From: CAZMSD01 sp964568855
GTDB taxonomy: Bacteria; CAIWAD01
Length of the DNA stretch: 60,175 bases
Direction of reading: 5' to 3'
NCBI GenBank assembly: GCA_964568855.1
Contig: CAZMSD010000024.1
Location: 1 to 60,175, forward strand
This document shows positions 46,085-54,679 of this stretch, one piece after another (position 1 is the stretch's first letter; every line of letters begins with the position of its first letter). The position numbers and the translations under genes are program-made. The notes beneath the pieces were generated by a model that was given only the letters and a program-made list of their open reading frames with translations, was not told where the DNA came from and made no database searches.

Positions 46085-48670
46085 TCATTCCAGGTCCAGC
46101 AGATCCACGTCGGAAATCAGTTCGGGCCGGCCGGAACCCAGGATGTCCAGGCGAGCCTGCTGCACCGCCTCGCGGGCTTCCTGCTCCATCTCGGCGCGCG
46201 TCCCGGCCAGTCCACCGCCCATGCCGCCTTTGAGCAGGCGCAAGAGCTGCTCCCAGCTGAAGCCGGGGAAGTACTCGCGAATGCTGACATCCTTCCCGGC
46301 CTTGCCGATCCGCTGCTTGGCCAGCTCGATGGCCTCGCGCAGGCCGCCCAGCTCGTCCACCAGCCCCAGTTCCCTGGCGCTGCCGCCGCTCCACACGCGG
46401 CCTTCTGCGATCTGGTGCACTTCGTCGAATTCCATGTCCCGGCCGTCGGCCACCTTCTGGACGAAGTCGTCGTAGAAGTCGCGGATCAGGCGGCGGATCT
46501 CCCTGTCCTGGCTGGAAGTCAGCTCGTGGCCGAAGACAGGCACGCTGGGCAGTCGCACCTGGGCGCTGCCGGCGTCGATGTTCAGCGGCAGGGCCACCTG
46601 CGCGCCGCCCAGGCTTTCCTTTTTGCCGGCCCAGACGCCGTCCTGGCGGATCCGCGTGTTGTCCAGCAGCTCATTGCCGATGAAGACTCCGGCAGCCACG
46701 CCGATGGAACCGGTGATGGTCAGTGGCGTGGAAAGAATCGTGTCCGCCGCCATCGAAAGGTAATATCCGCCGGAACCCGCTATGAAACCGTGACTGACCA
46801 GGAAGGGCTTCTCCTCGGTCAAGCGCTCCATTTCCCTCCAGACCAGGTCGGAAGCATAACCGCTGCCCCCCGGCGAGTCGATGTAGAGAATCACGGCCTT
46901 GATGCGGCCGTCCTCGCGCACCTGCTTGAGTTGCTCCACCAGAGTCTCGTGACCGATGATGAAGGGTCCCACGCTCTCCCCGGACAGGATGAGGCCCGAG
47001 GCGTAGATCACGGCGATCTCCCGGTCGTCGGCCCATTTGCGCCGTATCTTGTTCGGCTTCAAGGCGGGCAGCGAGACGACCCGTTCTCCGCCGCCGGATT
47101 TCTCCTTCTTCTCGATGTTGAACTTGATGGGCCCGAGGCTGAAGGTCGAGCTGCCTTCGCCGTCCTTGCTGCGATGGCAGACCCAGTCCTCCAGTTGGTC
47201 ATCATAGACCAGGGTGTCCACGATGCCCATTTCAACCAGGTCCTGGTCGAGCTGGAACCAGACCTCGGTCAGGCGATCCATCTGCGCGGCGCTGAATCCG
47301 AAACCATCCTGGATCTCGGCCAGGAGGTAGTCGTAGAGTTCGTTGAGCAGCCGGCCGATGTTCTCGCGTACCTCGTCAGACATGTGGTTGAGGTCGAGAG
47401 TCTCGCCTGCCCCCTTGTAGGCGCCCACGTTGAAACGGACGAAGTCGAGTCCCGCTTCTTCAAGGGCGTCCGCCAGGTAGATTCGTTCGCGTCCGAAATT
47501 GCCGATCTCCGCCTGGCCGATGGGCAGCATGGCCCGGCGGTCCGCAATGGAAGCCAGGTAGAGGCTGCCCAGTGACAGGTGGTGGCTGTAGAAGACCACC
47601 TCGCCGCCCTGCTCCTTGAACTCCTCCAGGCGCTCGCGGATTTCGTAAAGCATGCCCAGGTCCGCGCGGAAGCCCTGGTGCCAGTTCACGAGGACGCCCT
47701 TCACCCGCGGGTCTTCCTGGGCGGCATCCATCTGCTCGAAGAAGTCCATCAAGCGGAACTCGGAGGCCACGTTCAGCCACTCGAATTCGCCGCTGACGCC
47801 CTTCAGATCGACCTGGGCGTAGATCTTCCTCTTCGGCCGAACGGGATACCAGCGGTTCAGCTCCTTGGCCGAGAGGTGGGCGTGCCAGCGTCGGCCCGCC
47901 TCGATCTGGTCGTCGTCGGGCAGGGGATTCAGGGCGCCCAGCCCGAAACCGCGCCAGTACACGGTACCGGCGAAGGTCATGTCGGCGGTTTCCATGTTCC
48001 TGCGGCCGCTCAGGCGCAGGCCGTCCAGGGGTTCCACGGCCGCACCTAGCCAGATGCTGGTGCGGTCCGGCGGCGGCGAGGGGCTGTCTTCCATCCAGGA
48101 AAAGTCGGCGGTGAGGGTCAGGCGCTCGGTCCAGGGTCTGAGGGCCAGGGCCTCCTCGTAGATCAGTTTCGAGTTGCCGTAGTCCTCGCCCAGCAGGAAG
48201 GTGGCGTTGGAGGCCGAGCTGACCCAGCGGTTATAGTGTTCGATGGAGGAAATCTGGAAGTGGTCGGCCTGTTTCAGGCCGTCGTCGTCGCCCACGCTCC
48301 AGCCGTAGTTGAATCCCAGCATGTGCTGGCGGTCGCCGAAACCCAGGCCCAGGCGGTAGTTGTTCGAGAAGCCTCCGCCCATGTTTTCCACGTGACGCAC
48401 GCCGAATCCCAGGTTGCCCGCCCGGCCGAAGACCGCGAAATCGTCATACTCCTCGTGGTCTTCGCTCTCCAGCGAACCGTAAGCCTCCAGCTCGAAGGGC
48501 TGGCTGTCGTAGGCCAGCGAGGCGGGCATGAAGTAGGCGCCCGCGGCGCCGCTGCTGTTGGCGAGCGATCCCACGTGATACGTGTACAGGCCGCCCACGG
48601 GATCCAGCGGCGCGAGTTCGGCGGCCAGCGCGCCCAGGGGTATAACGAGTAGAAGTAGGGAGCGTTTCAT
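46085..48670 (-). CDS. SppA-type (S49) protease fused to an outer-membrane-like N-terminal region
   Basis: An 861-residue protein. A cleavable signal peptide (about 1-17) precedes ~270 residues of barrel-like strands with AYFMPASLAYDSQPFELEAY, LGFGVRHVENMGGGFSNNYR and LGFNYGWSVGDDDG. The rest is a double S49 peptidase of the 67K SppA type. The general-base Lys is expected in RFNVGAYKGAGETLDLNHMS and the nucleophile Ser in SHGFIAGSGGYYLSMAADTI, with DSPGGSGYASDLVW and TGSIGVAAGVFIGNELL also conserved. Ordinary SppA is anchored in the inner membrane by an N-terminal helix; here the N-terminus suggests periplasmic or outer-membrane placement. AAGGAG precedes the ATG by six bases. Confidence 0.85.
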   Translation of the reverse strand: MKRSLLLLVIPLGALAAELAPLDPVGGLYTYHVGSLANSSGAAGAYFMPASLAYDSQPFELEAYGSLESEDHEEYDDFAVFGRAGNLGFGVRHVENMGGGFSNNYRLGLGFGDRQHMLGFNYGWSVGDDDGLKQADHFQISSIEHYNRWVSSASNATFLLGEDYGNSKLIYEEALALRPWTERLTLTADFSWMEDSPSPPPDRTSIWLGAAVEPLDGLRLSGRRNMETADMTFAGTVYWRGFGLGALNPLPDDDQIEAGRRWHAHLSAKELNRWYPVRPKRKIYAQVDLKGVSGEFEWLNVASEFRLMDFFEQMDAAQEDPRVKGVLVNWHQGFRADLGMLYEIRERLEEFKEQGGEVVFYSHHLSLGSLYLASIADRRAMLPIGQAEIGNFGRERIYLADALEEAGLDFVRFNVGAYKGAGETLDLNHMSDEVRENIGRLLNELYDYLLAEIQDGFGFSAAQMDRLTEVWFQLDQDLVEMGIVDTLVYDDQLEDWVCHRSKDGEGSSTFSLGPIKFNIEKKEKSGGGERVVSLPALKPNKIRRKWADDREIAVIYASGLILSGESVGPFIIGHETLVEQLKQVREDGRIKAVILYIDSPGGSGYASDLVWREMERLTEEKPFLVSHGFIAGSGGYYLSMAADTILSTPLTITGSIGVAAGVFIGNELLDNTRIRQDGVWAGKKESLGGAQVALPLNIDAGSAQVRLPSVPVFGHELTSSQDREIRRLIRDFYDDFVQKVADGRDMEFDEVHQIAEGRVWSGGSARELGLVDELGGLREAIELAKQRIGKAGKDVSIREYFPGFSWEQLLRLLKGGMGGGLAGTRAEMEQEAREAVQQARLDILGSGRPELISDVDLLDLE

Positions 48671-48970
48671 GCGGTCTCCTTAGCGATGATATGATTCGAT
48701 TCGTGCTTGCGCGATACGAGGAGGCCCTCGCCGTTCCAGAGGCGGTCCGCTCGATGCGACCGCCCGGCCTTCGCCGATCGACGGATTTATGACCGGCGCC
48801 TCGTGCTTTGGTTGCAGTGCGGGAGCACCGCGATCCGCGCCCGTCGCGGATGTATCACACAGGGACGGAGTTTCCGGATCGATGCAACTCCGGCGACAGA
48901 CGAAACAAGATGGGAAAATGGGCAAATCCAGAAAATCGGGCCGGGAAATTCAGGCGGATTTATGGGCAAT
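48671..48970. other. Gene-free stretch upstream of the SppA-like gene
   Basis: I see no coding frame with a credible start and binding site in these 300 bases. It should contain the promoter of the SppA-like gene; no convincing -35/-10 pair stands out. One GTGATAC word (as GTATCAC) lies near 48852. Confidence 0.5.
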
Positions 48971-48996
48971 AAAAAACCCGGCCCCAAGGGGCCGGG
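48971..48996 (-). terminator. Rho-independent terminator of the small membrane protein gene
   Basis: On the minus strand, a perfect 9-bp stem (CCCGGCCCC/GGGGCCGGG, two-base spacer) is followed by six T residues. Confidence 0.85.
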
Positions 48997-49022
48997 CATC
49001 GGAATGTCCTTCAATGGAACCG

Positions 49023-49130
49023 CTAGATCAGCATGAAAGCCAGCAGCATGACCAGCAAAAAGAGAGGAGACGAGAAGTACAAGTCGACTCTCGATCGAAG
49101 TTGCCGCAGGCCGGTCAAATGCCGTTTCAT
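49023..49130 (-). CDS. Very small membrane protein (35 residues)
   Basis: A 35-codon reading frame beginning MKRHLTGLRQLRSRVDLYFS and ending with a hydrophobic helix PLFLLVMLLAFMLI. GGGGGA lies five bases before the ATG, and a perfect rho-independent terminator follows 26 bases after the stop, so this is a self-contained transcription unit rather than chance. The basic N-terminus plus single helix suggests a small inner-membrane peptide with the N-terminus inside; such proteins may regulate a larger membrane protein or act as a toxin. I do not recognise a family. A longer in-frame reading upstream lacks a binding site. Confidence 0.55.
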   Translation of the reverse strand: MKRHLTGLRQLRSRVDLYFSSPLFLLVMLLAFMLI

Positions 49131-49470
49131 AAGATTCCCCCGAATTGCTGTCTGAAGCATCCAACCACCGTTTGGATTCGCGACCCCCGACGCGAAGTCC
49201 CCCAGGGTGCTCCAGTGTTCCTCACCGAAAGACATACTTCCGATTTTGCTGGAAGGCAATACAGCAAGCTCCGTGCCATTTTCCGCACTTGCCAAGTCGT
49301 CTATTTTTCATGACTTAGCCAGCGACTGGATTGGCACGGGCCCGCGGCCCTGTAAACATTCCGCACAGACGCGACGGAATTTGAACAGAGCGCTTCATCC
49401 GATCCTGCTTGCTGCTCCCAAGGAGGAGAACCATGCCCCGTGAGTGGCTAATTGTCGGTTTCACAAAGAC
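49131..49470. other. Gene-free stretch between the small membrane protein and YfhO-like gene
   Basis: About 340 bases with no confident gene. It should hold the minus-strand promoter for the small membrane protein. On the plus strand AAGGAGG precedes an ATG at 49433 opening a 13-codon frame (to 49474) that runs into the end of the YfhO-like gene; the binding site is strong but the peptide is too short to call. Confidence 0.4.
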
Positions 49471-52083
49471 TTAGCAGGATTCCGACTCCTCTTCCGGCGA
49501 CGGCTCCGTTTTTCTGAAGACCAGCAGCAGGCCAAGGACGATCAGGAGGCTGAGCAGGCTGAGGGCCAGTCCCAGGCGCCAGGAAAGCGGCGCATACTCC
49601 AGCACCAAGCGATGGGTTCCCCCATCCGGCAGGGCCACCGCCCGCAACAGGTGATCCGCGCGCAGAAGGGGCACTTCGCGCCCGTTCAGGCGGGCCGTCC
49701 ATCCCCTAGGCAGCCAGATTTCCGAAAGCAGCGCCAGGGCGGGAGCCCGGCTGCGGATCTCGTATTCCACCCGGTCGGGCTCGTAGCTCAGGATGCGCCC
49801 TTCGGCCCCCGGGTCCAGCGCTTCGGGCAGCCCCTGCGGCGCTTCGGCCAGCAGCGCGGTTTCGCGGAGGTCGATGTCCCCGGTCATCAGCTCAGCCAGC
49901 ATGCCCTCGCCCGGCACGCGGCGCCAGGAGGCCGGAAAGGAAATTCGGGGCAGAGGATCGGGATTCTCCAGCAGCAGTCCGTCCCGGCCGCGCGAGCGCA
50001 GGGTGGTCCCGGGCAGCTCCTCGCGGCTGATCACGTAGTGCACGTTCAACAGGTCCAGCAGCGCGGGGTGCAGGCGCTCGGGGTCCGCCGGGTCGCCGCG
50101 GCGGCCGATCATGCCTTGGTCCAGCAGTTGCTGGATCAGCGCAGGCTTGGCGCCGTGGTAACCGGTGATGCTGTGCAGGCCGTGCCAGGCCGCTTCGTTG
50201 TAGCCGTAGCCGTCCCGCGTCCAGACGCGGAAATTCTCCTTCCCGGGCAGGGCCGCCAGCTCGACCATCACTCCCTGGGGGCGGAACCAGGCGGTCGGGT
50301 CGCGACGCGGCTCGAAGTTCATGGTGCGGCGGTCCATGGGGAGCAGGTCGAGCAGCAGCAGCGCCACCAGCACGCCCGCCAGGATCTCGCGCCGGAGGCG
50401 GCCCGCCAGGAAGAGTCCCCCGGCCAGCAGGGCCAGGCCCAGCCAGAGCAGCGTGCGCGCGCCGTCCTCCGCCAGGATCAGGGCCCGGCCGGTGCGCAGC
50501 TGGTTTCGGACCGCCTCCAGCTGGGGCCGGCTGGGCTGCACCCCCTGGCGCTGGAAGTAGCCCAGCAGGATCTGGGTGTCACGCTCGCCGGTGAAGCTGT
50601 CGCCCGGCGCCAGGGGCCGGGAGGGATCGGGAGCGTTGGCCTTGATAAAAAGGGCCAGCAGCAGCAGCGCCGCGCCGGCTCCCAGCAGCCAGAGCCCCGG
50701 ACCCTTGGGCAGCAGGGAGGCGGAGGCGGCTTCCTGCCTGGGCCCGGATTTCCTTTGTGCTACATCGGGAGCCTGGTCCACCGAACCCCTGCGCTTTTTT
50801 CCGCGTCGCTTTCCAACAGCCCGGGAGGATTGCGTCTCACGCCCTTCATCGATCTCCCGCGCCGGCCCCGCCGCCGCGGCGCGCAGCCCTCCGCTTTTGA
50901 GCCCGCCCAGCAGGAAATCCAGGCCCAGGCCGGCCCCGAAGACCAGCAGCATCTGGGCCGGGGCCAGCGCCCACATGTGGGCGCGGAACTTCCCGTAGAA
51001 GGGCAGCAGGTTCAGCAGCGGATCGAAAAGCGGACCGTACCTGCCGATGCCCAGCAGGAAGAGGGCCAGGGCGGGAATCAGCCAGGCCCAGAGCCGGTTC
51101 CTGGCGCCGCGGTCGAAGAAGGCCAGGACCAGCAGGGGCAGCCAGAGGGCGCCCATGTAGAGCGGAAAGGCCGTGTACTCCAGCGAGCCCCAGTACTCGC
51201 CCCCGCCGAATCCCCGCGCGCCGGGAATCACCCAGGTGGGCAGGTCGCCCGGCGGGTAGGAATAGGAGGCCGCGTACTCGCCGGAGGCCACGGCGTCCTG
51301 CCCCCCCGAGCGCATGCTCAGCCCGCTGTAGTCCATCACCGGCAGGTAGAGAAAGGCCGCCAGGCCCAGCCCCAGCAGGACCAGCAGCAGGGCTCGCCCG
51401 CCGGCCCGCGAGGCGGGCGCGGGGCCCCGGACGCGCCATTTCTGGACCAGGCGTACAAGGCAGTAGATTCCCGCCAGCAGAAGAAAGTACCAGCTCATCT
51501 GCACGTGCTTGGCCGTGAGCATCAGGCCCAGCACCAGGGCGCCCCAGGCCAGGCCGCGCCAGTCCTTGCCCCTGAGCAGGCGCTCGAGCCAGTAGAGGGT
51601 GAAAGGCATCCAGCAGACCGTCCAGAGCTTGATGGTATGCCCGGCGCCCACCAGGCCGGTGAGGGTGGTCAGCAGCACCAGGTTCGCGGCGGCCACGGCG
51701 GCGGCCGGCGGGCGCAGGCCCATCAGGCGCAGGTAGCACCAGGCGCCCCAGCCCAGGATGGTCAGGTGCAGCAGGTGCTGGGCCAAAGGATCGGAAAACC
51801 AGGCGATGAAACTACCCAATCCCCAGGTGAACACCGCGGACACGAGGTAGCTGGGCGTGACCATCACGCTGGAATAGCAGGGCATGCCGCCGAAAAGGAA
51901 GGGAATCCATTGAACGATGCGGCCCGAGCCGAAGAATTCCTGCCGCCCGAAACGCGACAGCGGCAGGGACTTCAGCGAGTCCGCGGGCATCAATGTGTCA
52001 CCCAGGAAAAACGGCCACAGCAACACCACGCTCAGCAGCAGGAACAGCAGCGGCGGCAGCCAGGTCAGACGATCATTCTTCAT
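49471..52083 (-). CDS. YfhO family membrane protein
   Basis: An 870-residue multi-span protein of the YfhO type. It opens with a membrane helix and DTLMPADSLKSLPLSRFG, followed by many hydrophobic helices (GWGAWCYLRLMGLRPPAAAV, AKHVQMSWYFLLLAGIYCL). A large loop contains YNEAAWHGLHSITGYHGAKP and PRISFPASWRRVPGEG, and a final helix closes the protein. YfhO proteins are glycosyltransferase-like (GT-C fold) and act in cell-envelope glycosylation, for example of lipoteichoic acid in Bacillus. A basic, disordered-looking insert (GKRRGKKRRGS) lies between helices near residue 430. It overlaps the flippase gene by 11 bases, suggesting a joint role in surface polysaccharide assembly. Confidence 0.8.
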   Translation of the reverse strand: MKNDRLTWLPPLLFLLLSVVLLWPFFLGDTLMPADSLKSLPLSRFGRQEFFGSGRIVQWIPFLFGGMPCYSSVMVTPSYLVSAVFTWGLGSFIAWFSDPLAQHLLHLTILGWGAWCYLRLMGLRPPAAAVAAANLVLLTTLTGLVGAGHTIKLWTVCWMPFTLYWLERLLRGKDWRGLAWGALVLGLMLTAKHVQMSWYFLLLAGIYCLVRLVQKWRVRGPAPASRAGGRALLLVLLGLGLAAFLYLPVMDYSGLSMRSGGQDAVASGEYAASYSYPPGDLPTWVIPGARGFGGGEYWGSLEYTAFPLYMGALWLPLLVLAFFDRGARNRLWAWLIPALALFLLGIGRYGPLFDPLLNLLPFYGKFRAHMWALAPAQMLLVFGAGLGLDFLLGGLKSGGLRAAAAGPAREIDEGRETQSSRAVGKRRGKKRRGSVDQAPDVAQRKSGPRQEAASASLLPKGPGLWLLGAGAALLLLALFIKANAPDPSRPLAPGDSFTGERDTQILLGYFQRQGVQPSRPQLEAVRNQLRTGRALILAEDGARTLLWLGLALLAGGLFLAGRLRREILAGVLVALLLLDLLPMDRRTMNFEPRRDPTAWFRPQGVMVELAALPGKENFRVWTRDGYGYNEAAWHGLHSITGYHGAKPALIQQLLDQGMIGRRGDPADPERLHPALLDLLNVHYVISREELPGTTLRSRGRDGLLLENPDPLPRISFPASWRRVPGEGMLAELMTGDIDLRETALLAEAPQGLPEALDPGAEGRILSYEPDRVEYEIRSRAPALALLSEIWLPRGWTARLNGREVPLLRADHLLRAVALPDGGTHRLVLEYAPLSWRLGLALSLLSLLIVLGLLLVFRKTEPSPEEESESC

Positions 52084-53614
52084 CCGGACTTTCCCTTTCC
52101 CGATTCCGGTTGAGGCTTTTCCACAGCACGGCCAGCCGTCCGGTTCGCTTCTGGTAGAAGTATAGCAACGGTGCGTAGGCGGCGATCAGGACGAGGCTTA
52201 GCCCGCTGGCGCCGGCTGGGGTTATTCCACTTAAAAAACCGGTGGCGCTGAAATCCGCTGACTCCGCTGCCAGACACCAGCCCCAGACCAATGCGTAGAG
52301 ACCGACCGTTCCACCCAGGCAGGCGCAGATCCACTTGAGGCGTGATACAAAAGCGCTTTCGATCTCCCAGGCGATGAACAGCAGCATGACCAGGGTGTAG
52401 CACAGATAGACCAGGCCGGCCCGCAGGGCGGTCGACCAGGCTGTTTCCAGCGCACCGGGTCCCGCCAGGATGTTCGCCCCCAGCAGGACCATGCTGGCGG
52501 CTGCCGCCGCGAGGGCGGCGTACCGCGTGCGTCCCACGGTGATCAGGAAACTGGTTGGAATGTAAGACAGGAACAGCGGCAGCACGGCAAGCACGGTAAG
52601 CTGGAACAGTGGAATTCCCGCCGCGAATTTCGGCAGCAGCCATTCGATGCTCCAGGGCAGATGCAGCAGCAGGATCCCCAGCGCAGGAGGCGCGAACAAG
52701 GCCAGGCTCAGGTTCTGCCGGCGGACCTCCGCGCGCAGCAGGCGGCGACCGTCCGGGTTGTTCAACTTTCCCGCGTAGTCGGGAATCAGGACGGTCAGCA
52801 GCACTCCGGGGAGAATCAACAGGGCTTCGCGCAGGAGAACGGACTGCTCGAAATAGCCCAGGACCGCGCCGCCCAGCTGCCGGCTGAGAATCAGGCGATC
52901 GCCCACGATCATCAGCATGGCGAAGAATGACGCCAGGCTGATCGGGAAGCCGCGCACCAGCAGCAGCTTCATATCCGAGGCCGAGAAGCAGAGTTTGATC
53001 CTGGGTTCGCGTCCCAGGTAGAGCCAGGCATTGAGCGCCAGGAAGGAGATCAGAATCCCGCCGTACACGCCGTAGAGTTTCCATTCCTGCGGCAGGGCGA
53101 GAATCAGCAGGATCACGCTTGCCGCGCGAGTCAGAATCAGCATCGACTGAGCCAGGCCCAGGCGCAGGATCCGGCGGAAGCCCGTCAGCTCGCAATAGAA
53201 GAACTTGAAGAGCGCATTGAAGGCGAAGCAGCCGAGAGTCAGGCCGAAGAGCAACGTGTCGTCAGCTATGGCGCCCGGCAGCAGCTTTCTGATGAACAGC
53301 AGCAGCAGCACCAGGACCAGGTCCACCAGCAGCGCCCCGGTGAAAGCGGTGTCCCGCAGGCGCCGCACTTGCTGCTCGCCTTGGGCGCGGGCAAGGGGCA
53401 GTTCGCGCACCAGCGCGTCCGAAAATCCAAGCGAGAGAAAGGGCGCCATGACGATCAGAAGATTGGGAACGGCCAGCAGGCCCAGACGCTCCGGTCCCAG
53501 GACCAGTGAAACCAGCCAGCCCATGAACAGGGCGACGAAGCGCAGGCCCAGCCTGATCGCGGCCAGGTTTCCCGCGTCGGCCATCGGGTTGCGCGGCTGC
53601 TCGCTCGAATTCAC
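52073..53614 (-). CDS. Polysaccharide flippase (Wzx/MVF-like)
   Basis: A 513-residue protein with about 14 predicted membrane helices, of the polysaccharide-export/MATE-like superfamily. The N-terminus has RLGLRFVALFMGWLVSLVLG and FLSLGFSDALVRELPLARAQ, the arrangement typical of Wzx O-antigen flippases, with VGDRLILSRQLGGAVLGYFE in the middle. It would move lipid-linked glycans across the inner membrane. The GTG start overlaps the glycosyltransferase stop (GTGA) and its end overlaps the YfhO-like gene, giving a three-gene coupled operon. Confidence 0.8.
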   Translation of the reverse strand: MNSSEQPRNPMADAGNLAAIRLGLRFVALFMGWLVSLVLGPERLGLLAVPNLLIVMAPFLSLGFSDALVRELPLARAQGEQQVRRLRDTAFTGALLVDLVLVLLLLFIRKLLPGAIADDTLLFGLTLGCFAFNALFKFFYCELTGFRRILRLGLAQSMLILTRAASVILLILALPQEWKLYGVYGGILISFLALNAWLYLGREPRIKLCFSASDMKLLLVRGFPISLASFFAMLMIVGDRLILSRQLGGAVLGYFEQSVLLREALLILPGVLLTVLIPDYAGKLNNPDGRRLLRAEVRRQNLSLALFAPPALGILLLHLPWSIEWLLPKFAAGIPLFQLTVLAVLPLFLSYIPTSFLITVGRTRYAALAAAAASMVLLGANILAGPGALETAWSTALRAGLVYLCYTLVMLLFIAWEIESAFVSRLKWICACLGGTVGLYALVWGWCLAAESADFSATGFLSGITPAGASGLSLVLIAAYAPLLYFYQKRTGRLAVLWKSLNRNRERESPDEE

Positions 53615-54618
53615 CCTTCCTCTCTAACCAGTTTGCGCACCCTGAGACTGCGCAGTCCCTGTTGCATGCGTCTCGGTAACAAGCTGAACGCATAGAGTAC
53701 GGCAACCTGAAGCGGGCTTCCTCCGCAGCGCAGGCAGGAGGACAGTTCCTTCCTCGCACGTCCGCCCTTTCCACCCATCAAGGCCGCGCGCGCCACTTCG
53801 AAATGGTAACAGCGCATTCGCTGATCCTGGTCGAGTTCCGGAAAGGATGGCGCCTCCACTTCCCCCGTGTCCACAGGATCGGGTCGGCCCAGGGATCTTC
53901 GGCGGGCGCAGTGACGGGCGATTTCCGCGTAGGCGGCCTGGTTCTTTCGCTGGCGAAAGGAGATGGAACCGGGATCGATCACCCAGTCGGAGAGGACCTC
54001 GTCCAGGTTTCCCAGGGGACCGAGCTCGGACAGGCGGAGGTAGAGGTCGAGGTCCTGGCTGTAGCGGAAGAAGGGCCGGTAGCCGCCCACCGCCTTCAAG
54101 GCCTCGCAGCGCGCCATAATGGAGGAATGCTGGAAAAGGTTGATGCGCAGCAATCCCCGGCGGATCTCACGCGGATCGGTCACCAGCTCGGATACGCCCA
54201 ATTCAACGCCCTGCCGATCCAGCCGGCGGATGCGGCAGCCTGTCAGGAGCCGGTCCGGATGGCGGTCAAGAAAGGCAACCTGTCTTAGAAATCGTTCCGG
54301 ATGGCAGCGATCCCCGCAATCGAGTCGAGCGACGTACTTCCCCTTGAGCCCCCCCAGCCCCCGGTTCAGCGCAGGCGTGAGTCCCGAATGCGATTGACGC
54401 AGCACGCGGAAACGCGGATCACCTTTCGCTTCGATCCGCTCCGCGCTGCCGTCGGTGGATCCGTCGTCCACCACCAGCAGCTCGAACTCGTCGAAGCGCT
54501 GCTGCTGGAGCGAATCCAGGCTTCCATCGATTATTGCCGCACCGTTGAAAACGGCCATGAGCACGCTGAGTTTCAAATGCGCTCGCCCGGATGATAGGAT
54601 TCGGATGCGCGGAGGCAT
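53611..54618 (-). CDS. Glycosyltransferase family 2
   Basis: A 335-residue GT-A-fold glycosyltransferase. KLSVLMAVFNGAAIIDGSLD and ELLVVDDGSTDGSAERIEAK bind the sugar nucleotide. GKYVARLDCGDRCHPERFLR occupies the DxD region, and FQHSSIMARCEALKAVGGYR, RYSQDLDLYLRLSELG follow as in GT2 enzymes of polysaccharide synthesis. The DxD-like position reads DCGD rather than the usual DxDD. The start is uncertain: the ATG at 54618 lacks a clear binding site and the conserved part begins at about residue 16. It heads the operon with the flippase and YfhO genes. Confidence 0.85.
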   Translation of the reverse strand: MPPRIRILSSGRAHLKLSVLMAVFNGAAIIDGSLDSLQQQRFDEFELLVVDDGSTDGSAERIEAKGDPRFRVLRQSHSGLTPALNRGLGGLKGKYVARLDCGDRCHPERFLRQVAFLDRHPDRLLTGCRIRRLDRQGVELGVSELVTDPREIRRGLLRINLFQHSSIMARCEALKAVGGYRPFFRYSQDLDLYLRLSELGPLGNLDEVLSDWVIDPGSISFRQRKNQAAYAEIARHCARRRSLGRPDPVDTGEVEAPSFPELDQDQRMRCYHFEVARAALMGGKGGRARKELSSCLRCGGSPLQVAVLYAFSLLPRRMQQGLRSLRVRKLVREEG

Positions 54619-54679
54619 CCCTGCGATTCGTTAATATAGTGCCTTCGGCACAGGCTTCAGGACCGGCGCGGATGTGGGA

